A DNA stretch of 64,000 nt. Source: Sporodiniella umbellata. Its lineage: Eukaryota; Mucoromycota; Mucoromycetes; Mucorales; Rhizopodaceae. The notes under the pieces were generated by a model, which was not told the DNA's origin, made no database searches, and saw nothing but the letters and a program-made list of their open reading frames with translations. Positions 46,644 through 57,399 of the stretch are shown here, piece by piece (the stretch's first letter is position 1; every line of letters begins with the position of its first letter). The position numbers and the translations under genes were made by a program. The DNA lies in the NCBI GenBank assembly GCA_025677835.1, contig JAIXMR010000086.1, positions 56,848 to 120,847 of the forward strand, read 5' to 3'.

Positions 46644-47548
46644 TTACAAGTGATGACGCTGCGATTCTATTTGCATATTATTGAATTGTTGACTGAACTG
46701 CAAGTGTCCCATATGTGAATGGTTGTCTGTAAAAGAAGATCTGTCACCACGTTTGGCGGCATCAATCATCCCCTCGAGCTCTTTGACCCGCTTCTGATGA
46801 CGAGCCACTTCCTCACGCAAATCTTTGATATGATCTACGGAAAGCTTGAGGATAGTGCCTTTGTTGATGGCCTTTCCGTTTATGTTGGAGGGGCCGTTCT
46901 GAGCAACAGAGATGACGTTGGAGCAGGCTGGGGCAGATTCAATCAGGCTTTCTGGCAAGAGAGTACAGAGCTCTAGGGAGAGGTGAGTGGGCCTTTGTTT
47001 GTATGAGAGGGTGCCTATTTACCTTGTATACGTTCGTTGATATTATCTCGTCTTCTTCTTTCAACTGCATTATGGCTCTCTCTTCTCCGACGTCGTTTTT
47101 CGAATATTTCCTGGAGACTAAGTAGGTTAGCCCCACCTCTACAAAAGCCTCCTACTTACTTTTTCTGGCCTGTTTGATCTTCGTCGTCGTGAAGTGTGTA
47201 GTGATCGAGATGGCCTGTGGAAGCAGAGGGAGAGACGATGCCGGTAAAAATAGGGGACTGGCCAAAAGAAGATGTGTTTGAATCAAGGCTAGTACCAAAC
47301 CAATTCTGAGCGTTGGCGCTGTGATTGTCATAAGCCAGTCCGCCTGAGCGAGCCTGCGACGGGGGGCTCATAGCCATAGAGCCTACCGTACCAAAGGAGT
47401 TCTGGCGCTGGTGGAGTTGGTAGGAGGGGTTAAACAGCCGACTGTTTCGTCCTACAGGCACAGCTCCGACCGTGGTGTGGGGTGTTCCCATCACTGCTGG
47501 ATAGTGTTCATTCTCTAGACCAAAGTCTTGCTGTGTGGGAGAATACAT
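46644..47548 (-). CDS. bHLH transcription factor
   Basis: Minus-strand exons, in order of translation: 47160-47548, 47023-47117 and 46644-46972; about 270 aa. The basic region and helix 1 are formed across two splices: KRRRRRESHNAVERRRRDNINERIQ (shown here as KRRRRRESHNAVERRRR then DNINERIQ) with the His-Glu-Arg set expected to contact CANNTG E-boxes of the CACGTG class. After a loop, helix 2 is KGTILKLSVDHIKDLREEVA, running into a short leucine-zipper-like helix (RHQKRVKELEGMIDAA). The N-terminus is Ser/Asn/Gln-rich. It resembles USF/MITF-type or fungal Rtg3-like factors; the target pathway is unknown. The start MYSPTQQDFG is the most plausible Met, but an upstream exon is possible because CACAG before CAAGACTTTGG could be an acceptor. 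Confidence 0.85.
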
Positions 47549-49201
47549 GTGTGTATGAGCAAATAAGAAGAAAGTCAAAGACAAAAAGAAAGAAGAAAAG
47601 GGCAAAAATAAAGATTATTTATAAATAAAACAAAAGGGGAAACAATCAAAAAAAACAAAAAAAAAAAAAAAAAATAAACAAAAAGGAAAAAAAAAAAAAA
47701 AAAAAAAAAATTGAAAAATAGATAGAAAAAAAAATAAAGCAAAAATATACAATTTTGGCTTAAACCAATAACAAACTGCCTGTAAACACCCTACAAACCT
47801 GTAAGACTCCATTTGAGGTCTGTGCTGTCAGGGTGGCGCGAACGCACCAGATCAAATGACAATCAACGAATACAATGAATCATGTGTATAACCCATCACG
47901 CGTATTCTTTGGCACAACGAGCTAATAAAAGCCTTGGGTTAAGCCAACTAGTTGACGTCACTTTCAAGTTCTGGGTTCATTCCTTCTTTGCCTCCCCCCT
48001 GAGTCTTGGGCTTATTCGGTGTTTTGGTTAGATTGAACATTGTTTCAAGAAAAGGGGATGTCTAAAAGTAGGCTGCGTCACGTGATTCTACTCTGTTTGG
48101 ACTTTTTTTTTTTTTTTTTTTGGGACATTTGAATCTTTATTTTTCAGACAACTAAAGGTAAAAGTGGCGGATATCTCCAAAAGTATAACCTATGTGCTAA
48201 AAAAAAAAAAAAAGAACTTTGGAACGTTATCGATAAACCCCCGAAGGTTACGTTAAAAGGGTATTAAAAAAAGAACGCTGATAAATGAAATAGTAACATG
48301 AAATTACAAACATACCTATCAAAATCCATGGATTACTGTTATAGAAAGAGGATGTTTTAAACCTAACAATAGGAAAAAGCGGAGGATCATGAAAAAGTTC
48401 ACAAGAGATGTACCTAGAATTAGGTTTTGATCCCAGAACGCAATAGGGTAAACTACGAATAAATCAGGATTGAATGTACATCCGATACGAAAACGTGCAC
48501 AGTCTTGTATAGGTGAGTCTGCACTTGTTACAGTACCACCTCAAAAAAGGAGTGAACGTGAGTATCATCGGATATATATCTCCATGGGGAAGAGTCCATT
48601 TTTGTCAAGCTTCGATTCATAAAGAATTTCCTCCACTTCAAAACAACAGCTTATCACGTCGCAAAATTTATTGAAGCAACTATGGCTATTTTAAATTAAC
48701 AGAACAATAAAGAAGTTTTCACTGTGATGAATAATTGCAGGATTTGTCTCTCTGATTTCGTTTTAAAACTGGTAAACAAACGTGCCTATTTCTTGATTGA
48801 TTGAAGAGGGCAAATAAAAGACATCAGTAAGGTAGACCTGCTTTAGAATGGCTGCTTCAGGTGCCACTGTGATTTCTGAAGATTATCAGAGTTGAATTGG
48901 GTATTCAAAAACATTATGTTTATCAATAAAACTTTTGTTATATTAAGTTCACATTCATTTGTAAAGAGTTTAGATTGAACTACAATCACATCCTTTTTTT
49001 TTTTTGATTACTTTGGATCTCAAAAATGAAATTTTGTATCGGAGTCTGTAAATCTAACAGTTCTGAAAGTGAAAGGAAAACACTGTCTGCTGCGGTGTCG
49101 CTTCTCTCTGGTTTAGAGCTCAGCATTTCTTTTCGTTACAGAAAAAGAAAAAAAATTTTTTGTAAACTTAAACGCGTCACAAGTTTTTGATCCCTAAGCT
49201 A
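47549..49201. other. 1.65 kb spacer between bHLH gene and U2
   Basis: Begins with A-rich low complexity (47640-47712). The rest contains T/A runs (48104-48121, 48199-48213) and unique AT-rich sequence. No coding frame above 60 codons with a domain, and no recognised RNA. Confidence 0.5.
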
Positions 49202-49224
49202 AAAAAAAAAAAAGTATAAAAAGG
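49201..49224 (+). promoter_or_regulatory. U2 promoter: A run followed by TATA element
   Basis: An A run leads directly into GTATAAAAAGG (TATA core from 49215), starting 41 nt before the U2 5' end, parallel to the U1 promoter. Confidence 0.6.
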
Positions 49225-49255
49225 CCTCGAAAAAGCAGAAAACGATTTTTTCTTT

Positions 49256-49445
49256 ATCCTCTCAGGCCTTTTGGCTAAGATCAAGTGTAGTATCTGTTCT
49301 TTATAGTTTAACAACTATAATGAGGGACATTGTCCCTCTCGTTGTTAATCTAATTTTTTCCGCCTGGAATCGAGAGCTCTGGCTTGCTACCTCCCGAATC
49401 CACTGGTGTCCCTCGCCTTACACTCTTAGTGAGGTGACGCCGACC
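49256..49445 (+). ncRNA. U2: U2 spliceosomal snRNA
   Basis: The 5' end ATCCTCTCAGGCCTTTTGG is followed by CTAAGATCAAGTGTAGTATC, nearly identical to U2 in most eukaryotes. It includes the branch-site pairing element GTAGTA at 49287-49292. Next come stem IIa (TATAGTT-loop-AACTATA), a stem IIb hairpin (GAGGGACATTGTCCCTC), an Sm-like U-rich tract (TAATTTTTTCCG) and 3' hairpins including CTCGCCTTACACTCTTAGTGAG. About 190 nt, the standard U2 length, not the expanded form of baker's yeast. The 3' end is an estimate just before the T run at 49446. Confidence 0.96.
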
Positions 49446-49627
49446 TTTTTTTTTTAATCCAACTATTGAATGAAAAATTTTAAAGAGACTCAGTCATTCC
49501 TCGGAATCAATAAAGTGTCAATCCCCCTCGTTCGTGAAACACGGAGCTTCGATGGTATTTCTCGTCCTACGCTTGACCGGAGCCGTGCGAAAAAAGTACA
49601 TATAAATTAATAAAAAAATAGAGGACT
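49446..49627. other. U2 to valyl-tRNA synthetase spacer, with an unexplained structured segment
   Basis: After a T run, about 49484-49588 is GC-richer than the other spacers and has self-complementary pieces: ATTCC/GGAAT (49496-49507), and CACGG (49540-49544) with CCGTG (49583-49587). It could be a U2 3' extension or processing element, part of the synthetase 3' UTR, or a separate small RNA. It matches none of U4, U5, U6, 5S or SRP RNA by eye. Confidence 0.35.
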
Positions 49628-51721
49628 TTATTGCTGATTTGAAATGGATTCCAGCACCTTCAAATCGTTTTCCACCGCTTCTTTCTCAAGCGCCAACATC
49701 ACAGCCCTTTGCCTATTCAATTGTTTTAGAAAAAATGGAATCCCCCCTGCTTTTTTACTCTTACCCATTTTTCTCTTTCACTGCTTCGGGTACTGAAGTG
49801 TGATAGCCTGGTTTATTCATTCGGTTGTTTAGTTTTTCTATATCGCTCATCACCTTCACCAGTCGCTTTCTCATCTGCACTTGTTTGCTTTCGATCGCCT
49901 CCGTGAGTGTCTTCCCTTTTGCTGCTGCATGCTCCAATTGCGCTCGAATAATATCTGCAGTAGGCACAAAGATCTTCAAGTGCTCATCGATCACCTTGAC
50001 AGTCCATTGGCTCAAGTCTTTGGGCTAATAGGTATTGCCTTAGTCCATACCCTCGTATACATATAGGTTCATACCTGTTCTTCACTGAGTGTGATATCAG
50101 ATGCTTTCACGAAACTTTGGATTTCTCGTAAATAGGCTGCAAGTGAGCTGCAAGAGCCTTTTGTACGATCGTACCAAATAGTAAAGGGCATTTCTTTCAC
50201 TACACTAATCTGGTGCCCTTGTCGAAGCGATCTCGAGGCATGGATAATGGCTAAGACAGTCTGAAAGAGACGTTAGTGTGTTACTGCCATTGCTGTTGTT
50301 CGTACCTTGAAATTGTCTTCTACTTGTTGGTCATAAAACTGACCAAACTCATTCTCTGTTGGATATTCAGTTACCATGATCGACGGTACCTGGTCTGTTT
50401 GAAACAAGGGCACTTGTAATTTCATGTGTTGCCATAGTTCCTAAACCCTCCCCTTCTTAGTCTCTCTCTCTCTCTCTCTCTTTTTATGTATGTATATACC
50501 TCAGTGACAAAGGGCATAAAAGGATGCGCTAGACGAAGAGAAACATCCATACAAGAATGCAACACCTTGAGTGTATCTTGCTATACTATAGTCAATAGCC
50601 GCTCATCTTCACGCTGTCTTACCTTGTGCTGATCTTCTGGCTTGTTCAAAGTGGCCTTGGAAAACTCGACATACACATCGCATACGTCCTCGACCACAAA
50701 TCGACGTAAAGCATCTGTGGCTTCAAACAGTCGGTTGTTCTCAAAGGCTGCTTGACACCGAGATACTGTATCTGCCATACGGGACAGGATGAATCGGTTG
50801 ACCAGAGTCAGCTGGCTGTGACGTGTAGGGTCAAAACTGTCGAGAATGGGTTCCTGCTCAAACTTGTTTAGACCAAACTTGAAAAGATTCCACAGCTTGT
50901 TACAGAAATAGGAAGTCTGCACTACGTTGGATATATCCAAATTGATCTGTCTGGATTGCTGTGTGTACTGGATGAGAGCAAACCGTAGTGAGTCTGTTCC
51001 ACAACTTGGTATGCCTTGAGGGTATTCCTTTTCAAGGTTCTTCCTACTCCTGCACAGCGCTGTTAGCGATCCCTATCTATGGTTAAGACCCTCTCTCTCT
51101 ATCACTCACAGTTCTATTTCTTTCGCAGGAAGGTTCGAAGTATGCAGTCCTTGTTTCATCTCTTCTAAACTCACTCCATCGATCACATGTAAAGGATCGA
51201 TCACATTGCCTAGTGATTTGGACATCTTGCGCCCCTGAGCATCACGTACCATAGCATGGAGATAAATAGTCTCAAACGGCGCTTGGTTTCCCATGAAATG
51301 GTTACTGAGAATAGCCATTCGTGCCACCCAGAAGAAAAGAATATCAAAGCCTGTTTCCATGGTTTGAATGGGGTATCTAGACTATCACCATTTTTTATGA
51401 TTACAATCAATCGCTGTCCGTCGAATGCCACTTACAGGAATACTGTCAACATCTGCACCTTTCCACCCAGAAGCAGAAAGAGGGAGCAAAGCAGAAGAAA
51501 ACCAGGTGTCCAAAACATCTTCATCCTTTTCTTTTGGTTTAGAATACGTATTTTCTATAAAAACAGTACCTTCACAAGCTTGAAACTCGTTTTTTCCGCA
51601 TACCCTTTCTCTGCTAAAAGTTTTCGTGCGTGGCGTTTGGCTGTGTCTTGATCTACACCAGTCACCCAAAGGTCTATAAAAGATAGATTCAGAGACTATC
51701 CATCCACCTTATTGCCTCCCC

Positions 51722-51753
<32 letters not shown>

Positions 51754-52176
51754 CTGTTTGCTCTTTCTCCAGCTTGACTTGATAAGCAGGAATTTCATGG
51801 CCCCACCAGAGTTGACGAGAGATACACCAGTCCTGAATATTGTCTTTGTTAAAAAAGGAGACGGTTAAAATCAAATAATGCTAGAAATAACAGGCTTTTA
51901 CCTAACCAACGATACCAATCTTGTGTGTACTGCTCAGGTACGATCTTCATTGTGCCATCCTCCACTTGTTTTTTGGACACTTTGGCTAAATCTTGACAGT
52001 TCAAATACCACTGAGGTTGAATCAAAGGCTCGATAATATCTCCAGAGCGCGAACAGAGCGCAATTCGCATGACATGCTTATCGTTTCTACTTTGATAACT
52101 CCCCAGCTCTTGCAACTTTTGGATTACCTCCTCCCTTACCTCAAACCGATCTCGTCCCTTGTAACACCAAAATAAG

Positions 52177-52214
<38 letters not shown>

Positions 52215-53480
52215 GTCTTGCTTTACTTACAACCCATTCGGGTATTCCACAATTCTCATTGAGTTTTCCAGTCTTGTCAAAGATGCTTTCAATTGGGAGC
52301 TGGTGTCGACGAGCGCAGGCGTAATCGTTAGGATCGTGTGCGGGTGTTAACTACAAGTACCTTTAATATGAATTCTTTCTCTTGCAAAGATTTACCTTCA
52401 CAACACCCGTACCAAACTCCATCTCTACCAAATCCTTATCGCACACAACCGGTATTTCTTTCTGGAGTATAGGGTGATATACATATTTGCCATGTATGCT
52501 CTAAACACGATTAGCCATCATCGTTTGTAGGCATTGTCTACCTTATATCTCTCATCGTCAGGATGAACAGCTACAGCGCAATCACCCAGCATGGTCTCGA
52601 TACGTGTAGTAGACACGGTCAGTTCTTGGATTCCATCTTTTTCTGGATTGACTATCTTGTAAGAAAAGTCGTGTAGGACACCGAATTCAACCCTATGCAA
52701 ATCAAGCGTCTCAGCCAGCTGTCACTGCCCACCACAACACATAAAAAGAAAGACTTACGGTTGAGATCTTCCAGGCAAATTGATCCAGGTTTTCCCTTGA
52801 ACCTCCTTATAATCCACTTCAATATCAGAAATTACAGTTTCCAGCTCGCAGCACCAATTGACCAACCGTGTGTCGCGGTAGATCAGTCCGTCCTGGAAGA
52901 GCTGTATAAATGCGTTCTCTACGGCTTGAGTTCTGGGTGCGTCCATGGTGAAAAATTCGTTTTCCCAATCGAGAGAGGCACCCATCTTTCGCATCTGGTG
53001 TAAGATGCGATCACCAAATTTTTGTTTCCATTGCCAGATCTCTTGAATAAAATCCGCACGACCCAGATCGTGACGAGTCAAGCCACGTTCTTTCATCAAC
53101 ATTTTCTCTACTACCGATTGCGTTCCGATACCTGCATGATCGGTGCCTGGGATCCATTGCACGTCGTGTCCTGTCATTCTCCTCCAACGTACCATGGCAT
53201 CCTCAATACTAAAGGTCAAAGCATGGCCAATATGAAGCGAACCAGTCACATTAGGAGGCGGCGTGATCATCGTGAACTGCGATAGGCTCGGTCGGTTTAA
53301 TACTGAGGCACTGTTGGCTCGAAACAAGCCTTGCTGATGCCACCAAGCGTACCAACCTTCTTCCACCGATTTGGCATCGTAGGATGCTGAAAAAGACTTT
53401 TTGGGTTTCTCGACTACTTTCAAAGTCGCTTGCGAACGGATGCTCAAAAACCGTCTCGAAATCGACCGACACCTCAACAT
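49628..53480 (-). CDS. VAS1: Valyl-tRNA synthetase, with mitochondrial-type N-terminus
   Basis: Fifteen inferred minus-strand exons, in order of translation: 52759-53480, 52542-52692, 52396-52500, 52231-52350, 51902-52157, 51751-51843, 51570-51673, 51436-51525, 51110-51381, 50623-51043, 50500-50580, 50306-50440, 50075-50260, 49765-50024, 49628-49712; about 1026 aa. Class I motifs: HIGH at 83-86 ([15 protein letters not shown]) and KMSKS at 599-603 ([10 protein letters not shown]). The editing insert (CP1, including [17 protein letters not shown]) and LVNWCCEL are typical ValRS. The C-terminal end is the ValRS coiled coil. The N-terminus ([16 protein letters not shown]) is Arg/Ser-rich without acids, a likely mitochondrial presequence. 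One gene may serve both compartments, as in yeast, through alternative starts. Intron 51674-51750 has a GTTTTTT donor within a T run. Confidence 0.93.
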
Positions 53481-53621
53481 TTTGTCGTAAATATACTTGC
53501 AAAAAAAAAAAAAAAAGAGGTAATTGTATGTGTGTGCCTGGGTTTAGCTTAATAAAGTCACTACTTTTTTTTTTTTTTTTTTTTTGAACGACAGAAAATT
53601 GGTTATTTTATTTGATCTTTC

Positions 53622-54956
53622 TCAAGTCCTTTTTTTTTTTTTTTTTTTTTTTTTTTGCCAGTTTAGAAAATCCCCATAGTTTTTAACCTGACCCTGGCTC
53701 TCTTGAACAGTTTTCTTGAACTCTTCAAGGGCATGCTGAAATCGACGCTTATGGTTGGAAAACCAATAAGTGATGTTTCTAGGTTTTAAGCCAGTTTGGT
53801 TTTCAATGTACTTTCGTTGTTCCTTGGTAAGTCTGCTTTGGGCACTATAGATTTCATAAAAGATAGACTTCAAAAGATGCGTAGTCTTCCCGTCGTAGGA
53901 AGTGGCGGTTCTTCTCAAACTACTTTGTTTGGGCTCTTGATCGACGCGTTTTTTTTGCCTTTTTCTTGCCAAGCCCTGTTCTGGGTCGTTCTCTTCCAAT
54001 CCTGTATACTCAGTGTTTGCTGAGAAAGAAGGGGCCGGATGGTTTGGAAAGAGCCTGGAGGCTTTAGACCCAGGATGAGAGCCATCTGGTATGAGCTGTT
54101 CATTGACGTCTGGTGAGATAGGCCTTGACGAAAAAAGAGCCTTTTTCTCTCTACCCAGCCTAGAGAGAGAGGCTACATCCAGACCCGGATTTTTCATAGC
54201 ATCCATACTCTTCTGATTGAATAGACCTTTTTCCGCGTTTTCTCGACCTTGTAGATCTGCTAGATTACAGTCGTTGCCATGGATTGTACTCTGTAAAATA
54301 TCGATGGATGCTTGGTTCGACTTGAGAAACGAACGGCTATTGGCATAGAGCGTCTCCACCTTTTTATCTCCCCCTTCGTTCTTTTTTTGTTGAATCAAGC
54401 TTTCCACCAAAGGAGCAATGGCCGTCAAAGGATTCTCGTTAAACCAGACACGGCCATTTTCAATAATTTGGAACAAATCGTGTACAAGGTCTATATGGTC
54501 TCTGAGTTGTCTAAAAGCCGAAAACATGCTACGTGAGACAATCTCCAGGTCCATATCCGAATGAACACACGACTTGACAACCACAATCATCATGAAACCA
54601 ATGTGTTCGATAGAAAGCTTCATCCAGCTCTGAACCTCCCACCGATTCTCTGGATATTGAGCCAAAAGAATCTGTTTTTGGAAATCGATCCACAGGTTTG
54701 AGAACACTGGAAACTTTGAATGGATAATAAAAGTAGGCAAGTCTGGAAAGTAGACCAACATTTCTTCAATAAGTGCCGGTGACTCTTTGCTCAAGTCACC
54801 TTGCAATGTGTCTAGTTCAGGCTCATCGAACGTCGTACTTGGTTTGGTTGTTTTTTGCCTCATATCACTGAGAGATAGAAACGTTGGTTTGAGAGCAAGA
54901 GAAACAAGTGGGGGGGGCGGCGTCTGGCTGAGAAATATTCGTAGGATATGCAGCAC
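53622..54956 (-). CDS. Homeodomain protein, unknown target
   Basis: Uninterrupted frame of 444 codons. A homeodomain lies at about residues 350-410 (THLLKSIFYEIYSAQSRLT, then TGLKPRNITYWFSNHKRRFQ). The recognition helix has WFxNxKRR, consistent with DNA binding and reminiscent of fungal HD regulators. A nuclear-signal-like KRQKKRVDQ precedes it. The N-terminal half is helical (PVFSNLWIDFQKQILL) without known domain. The true N-terminus is uncertain. A second start at 54984 in another frame runs to an 8-C tract (54910-54917), where a one-base difference would join it to this frame; MRQKTTKP at about 54863 is a conservative start. The C-terminus is eight Lys read from a 27-A coding tract (53630-53656). 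Confidence 0.75.
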   Translation of the reverse strand: MLHILRIFLSQTPPPPLVSLALKPTFLSLSDMRQKTTKPSTTFDEPELDTLQGDLSKESPALIEEMLVYFPDLPTFIIHSKFPVFSNLWIDFQKQILLAQYPENRWEVQSWMKLSIEHIGFMMIVVVKSCVHSDMDLEIVSRSMFSAFRQLRDHIDLVHDLFQIIENGRVWFNENPLTAIAPLVESLIQQKKNEGGDKKVETLYANSRSFLKSNQASIDILQSTIHGNDCNLADLQGRENAEKGLFNQKSMDAMKNPGLDVASLSRLGREKKALFSSRPISPDVNEQLIPDGSHPGSKASRLFPNHPAPSFSANTEYTGLEENDPEQGLARKRQKKRVDQEPKQSSLRRTATSYDGKTTHLLKSIFYEIYSAQSRLTKEQRKYIENQTGLKPRNITYWFSNHKRRFQHALEEFKKTVQESQGQVKNYGDFLNWQKKKKKKKKRT

Positions 54957-55289
54957 TGAAATCTTTCGATGTTGATAAGGTCATCCTGTTGATTTTTTTC
55001 ATGGTTTTTAAATAGATTGAAAACAGTTAGCAGATTTTCTCCTGAACAAAGAAATTGACTATTTTTTTGTTATAACCGCTTGTTATGATGTGTCTGTGTT
55101 TGTATTTATGTGGAGATTAAATAACACATTTATATGCATGACTCCTTCTACTTTGATTGTCAAGCTTAGAGGGGGCGGCATGTCTATCTATCTATGTTTG
55201 CAAATGCTTCCTACTTGGTCAAACCGTAAGAGCAATAAAACGACAAGTGATAACTTTTAAAAGTGACCGCTTTTATTTCATTATCATCT
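54957..55289. other. Homeobox gene promoter and GDSL gene 3' region
   Basis: About 330 AT-rich bases; contains a possible alternative ATG (54982-54984) for the homeodomain gene. No other feature seen. Confidence 0.5.
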
Positions 55290-56463
55290 TTAAACAGCCT
55301 TTGTTCTTTTATACAGCTTTATGAAAAAAAAAGTAGCAAGAGCAACGAATATAAACAAAACCAAAACCAGATGTTGTCCTTGCTGTGTAGCCCGAGGATA
55401 AAGGTCTTCTTCTAACGTTGGGTCATACGTACTATTCACCATACCTTTTGCCATATCGTATGCTTCGGCCAAGCCATCGATCACCCCCTTTGCTGGCCCA
55501 AGAGTGAATGTCTTTGGCTGAACCGTAGGTTTCTTTGTTAAGTTTGCTCTAGTTGTAAAAGATTCAGTTTCTATAATGCTTGTTGCGATAGTTTTATGAA
55601 AAGCAGTCGAAAAATGAACCCCGTCAAACCAAACGTAATCATCAGCCGAAGGGCATGGTTCGATACAATCGTCTGTTATTGAGCCTGTGGCATGCTTGTA
55701 ACCAAATAGGGTTGGGTCCTCAGAGACGTCTTTTACTAATGAGTGAATGTCCAAAACATCCACTTCTACAGAGTGACGGTGTCTATTGAGGTTTGATATA
55801 TCTTTCTCAAAAAAGCGATTGATTTCGACCACCAGCTGGCTTATGTTATTATGCTGGTTCGTGCCTGAGTAAAATGGTGTGTTCTCAATCGGTAATAGGT
55901 TGAAAACAACAAACTTGGTTCCGCCAATAGCTTTGCTAATTGACCTCTATACATGCACACAGTTGATAAAGAGCTATCTATTAAGGCCCAGTCTATCTTA
56001 CCAGTGTGTGTGCGAGACACTCTAGCAGCTGCTTATAATCAGGCATCTCTTCTGAAAACCAAAGCAAAATTAATTTCTGCTGCTATTCACCCATCCTACC
56101 TTTCTGTCTGCTCAACGCTAGGGTATCTCTCATTCCAAACCAAATACCGTACACAGTTTCTGTCGAATTCAGCTGCAGTCCTAGATTATAATAGCCCTCC
56201 ACTTGGTCTATAAAACTTGGTACATATTCATTGTCTGTCTGTAAACCGATATCGTTGGTACATAGTGAATTGCTGTAACCAAAGCTATAGAGAGAGGCAC
56301 CCCATGCTTCTGCTAGATACTCGCTCCACAAAGGCCCAGCTAATTCGCGATGACTACTTTTGACGTCTGAAATAGTAAATATACAACTTGGCTCTTTCTG
56401 GCATGGTGTCTTACCTGAATTAGCGTCGCCGAAAATAACCAAGTTTTTAATGTTGACTGCCAT
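55290..56463 (-). CDS. Membrane-anchored GDSL/SGNH hydrolase-like protein, probable pseudoenzyme
   Basis: Minus-strand exons, in order of translation: 56415-56463 (start uncertain), 56100-56366, 56002-56051 and 55290-55946; about 340 aa. The fold is fungal GDSL: block I LVIFGDANSDVKSSHREL, then GPLWSEYLAEAWGASLYSF, IWFGMRD, FVVFNLLPIENTPFYS, and a C-terminal block V WFDGVHFSTAFH with the Asp-x-x-His pair intact. The nucleophile Ser of GDSxSD is replaced by Ala 14 (GCT at 56422-56424), so the protein may be catalytically dead. The C-terminus has one transmembrane helix (HLVLVLFIFVALATFFFI) and a basic tail. A hydrophobic in-frame run without Met lies just upstream (LLLFLHLLKRLTAIVCLAQ), so a signal-peptide exon probably exists further 5'. 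Confidence 0.82.
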
Positions 56464-56656
56464 GGCTAGTGTTATTAGTTGGGCCAAGCACACGATGGCA
56501 GTCAATCTTTTTAAAAGATGAAGAAAAAGCAGTAAGAAGTGAGGAGCAAACAATTTCCCTGTTTTTATGCTCCGACTTTGTCCACACCACGCCCTAAACA
56601 GCAAACAAGGTCCAAGCCATTGACAAACAGCACCAATACAGTATGAACAAGAAGAC

Positions 56657-56689
<33 letters not shown>

Positions 56690-57062
56690 AGCGACTGCTG
56701 CACTTGAACCCTCGCGAACCACTGGAGGGAAAGAAACGGATACCCTTTGAAGAAATGGGTTTACTGAGTTTCAAGTCCTGTAAAACAAACCTTATCTTCG
56801 GTCTGTTACTTAAATTCAGACTGTTTAGTTAAACAGCTTTGGAAAGTTTTTTTTTTTTGGTTGACTGCTGAGAAAAGAAATATGGGATCACTCAAAAGCA
56901 ACGGAAAAAAGGGTCGGATATATTGACACTGGTGATGGATCTTATAGTTTGGATACCCTTTTCTCAAACTTCTATTTTTTTTTTTTTTTTTTTTCAGTTA
57001 TTTGTTTCCTCTTTTATTTCTTTTTAGCCACTTTTCTTTTTCTTTTTTTTTTTCTGTCTACA
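56464..57062. other. Spacer upstream of GDSL-like and MFSD1-like genes
   Basis: Contains the in-frame hydrophobic extension of the GDSL-like gene, an A run of about 29 (56657-56687) and a T-rich leader of the MFSD1-like gene. The sequence GGTTCAAGTGC on the minus strand near 56699-56712 resembles a tRNA B box but does not form a T arm. Confidence 0.45.
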
Positions 57063-57366
57063 ATGTCTGAAAACGTTGAAAAGAACTCAAAGGCAGAGCC
57101 TTCTGAGAGTCTGTCAAACCCTCATTCGTTGCAGTCTAAAGAGAATATCTCAGAAACAGCCAGTTTAGAGATGAAAGCATTCGTGCTACTTTCCATTCTT
57201 TCGCTACCTGGTAAATACAATAGTTTGAGTTTATCAATCCACCTAAACTTTCTTAATTGACTCAAGTTGGCTGTCATTATCTCGAAGCCACGCTCGGAAC
57301 ACTAAAAACACCATTGAAGCATGTAAACTAGCTTTCATTAGATAGAGGCTATCAAGGAACTAATCG

Positions 57367-57399
<33 letters not shown>

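Noticed and set aside
56690..56790. A tRNA-like stretch on the minus strand (GGTTCAAGTGC, a CTTGAAA loop and a following T run)
   Set aside because: The five bases before and after the would-be T loop do not pair and no acceptor stem forms.
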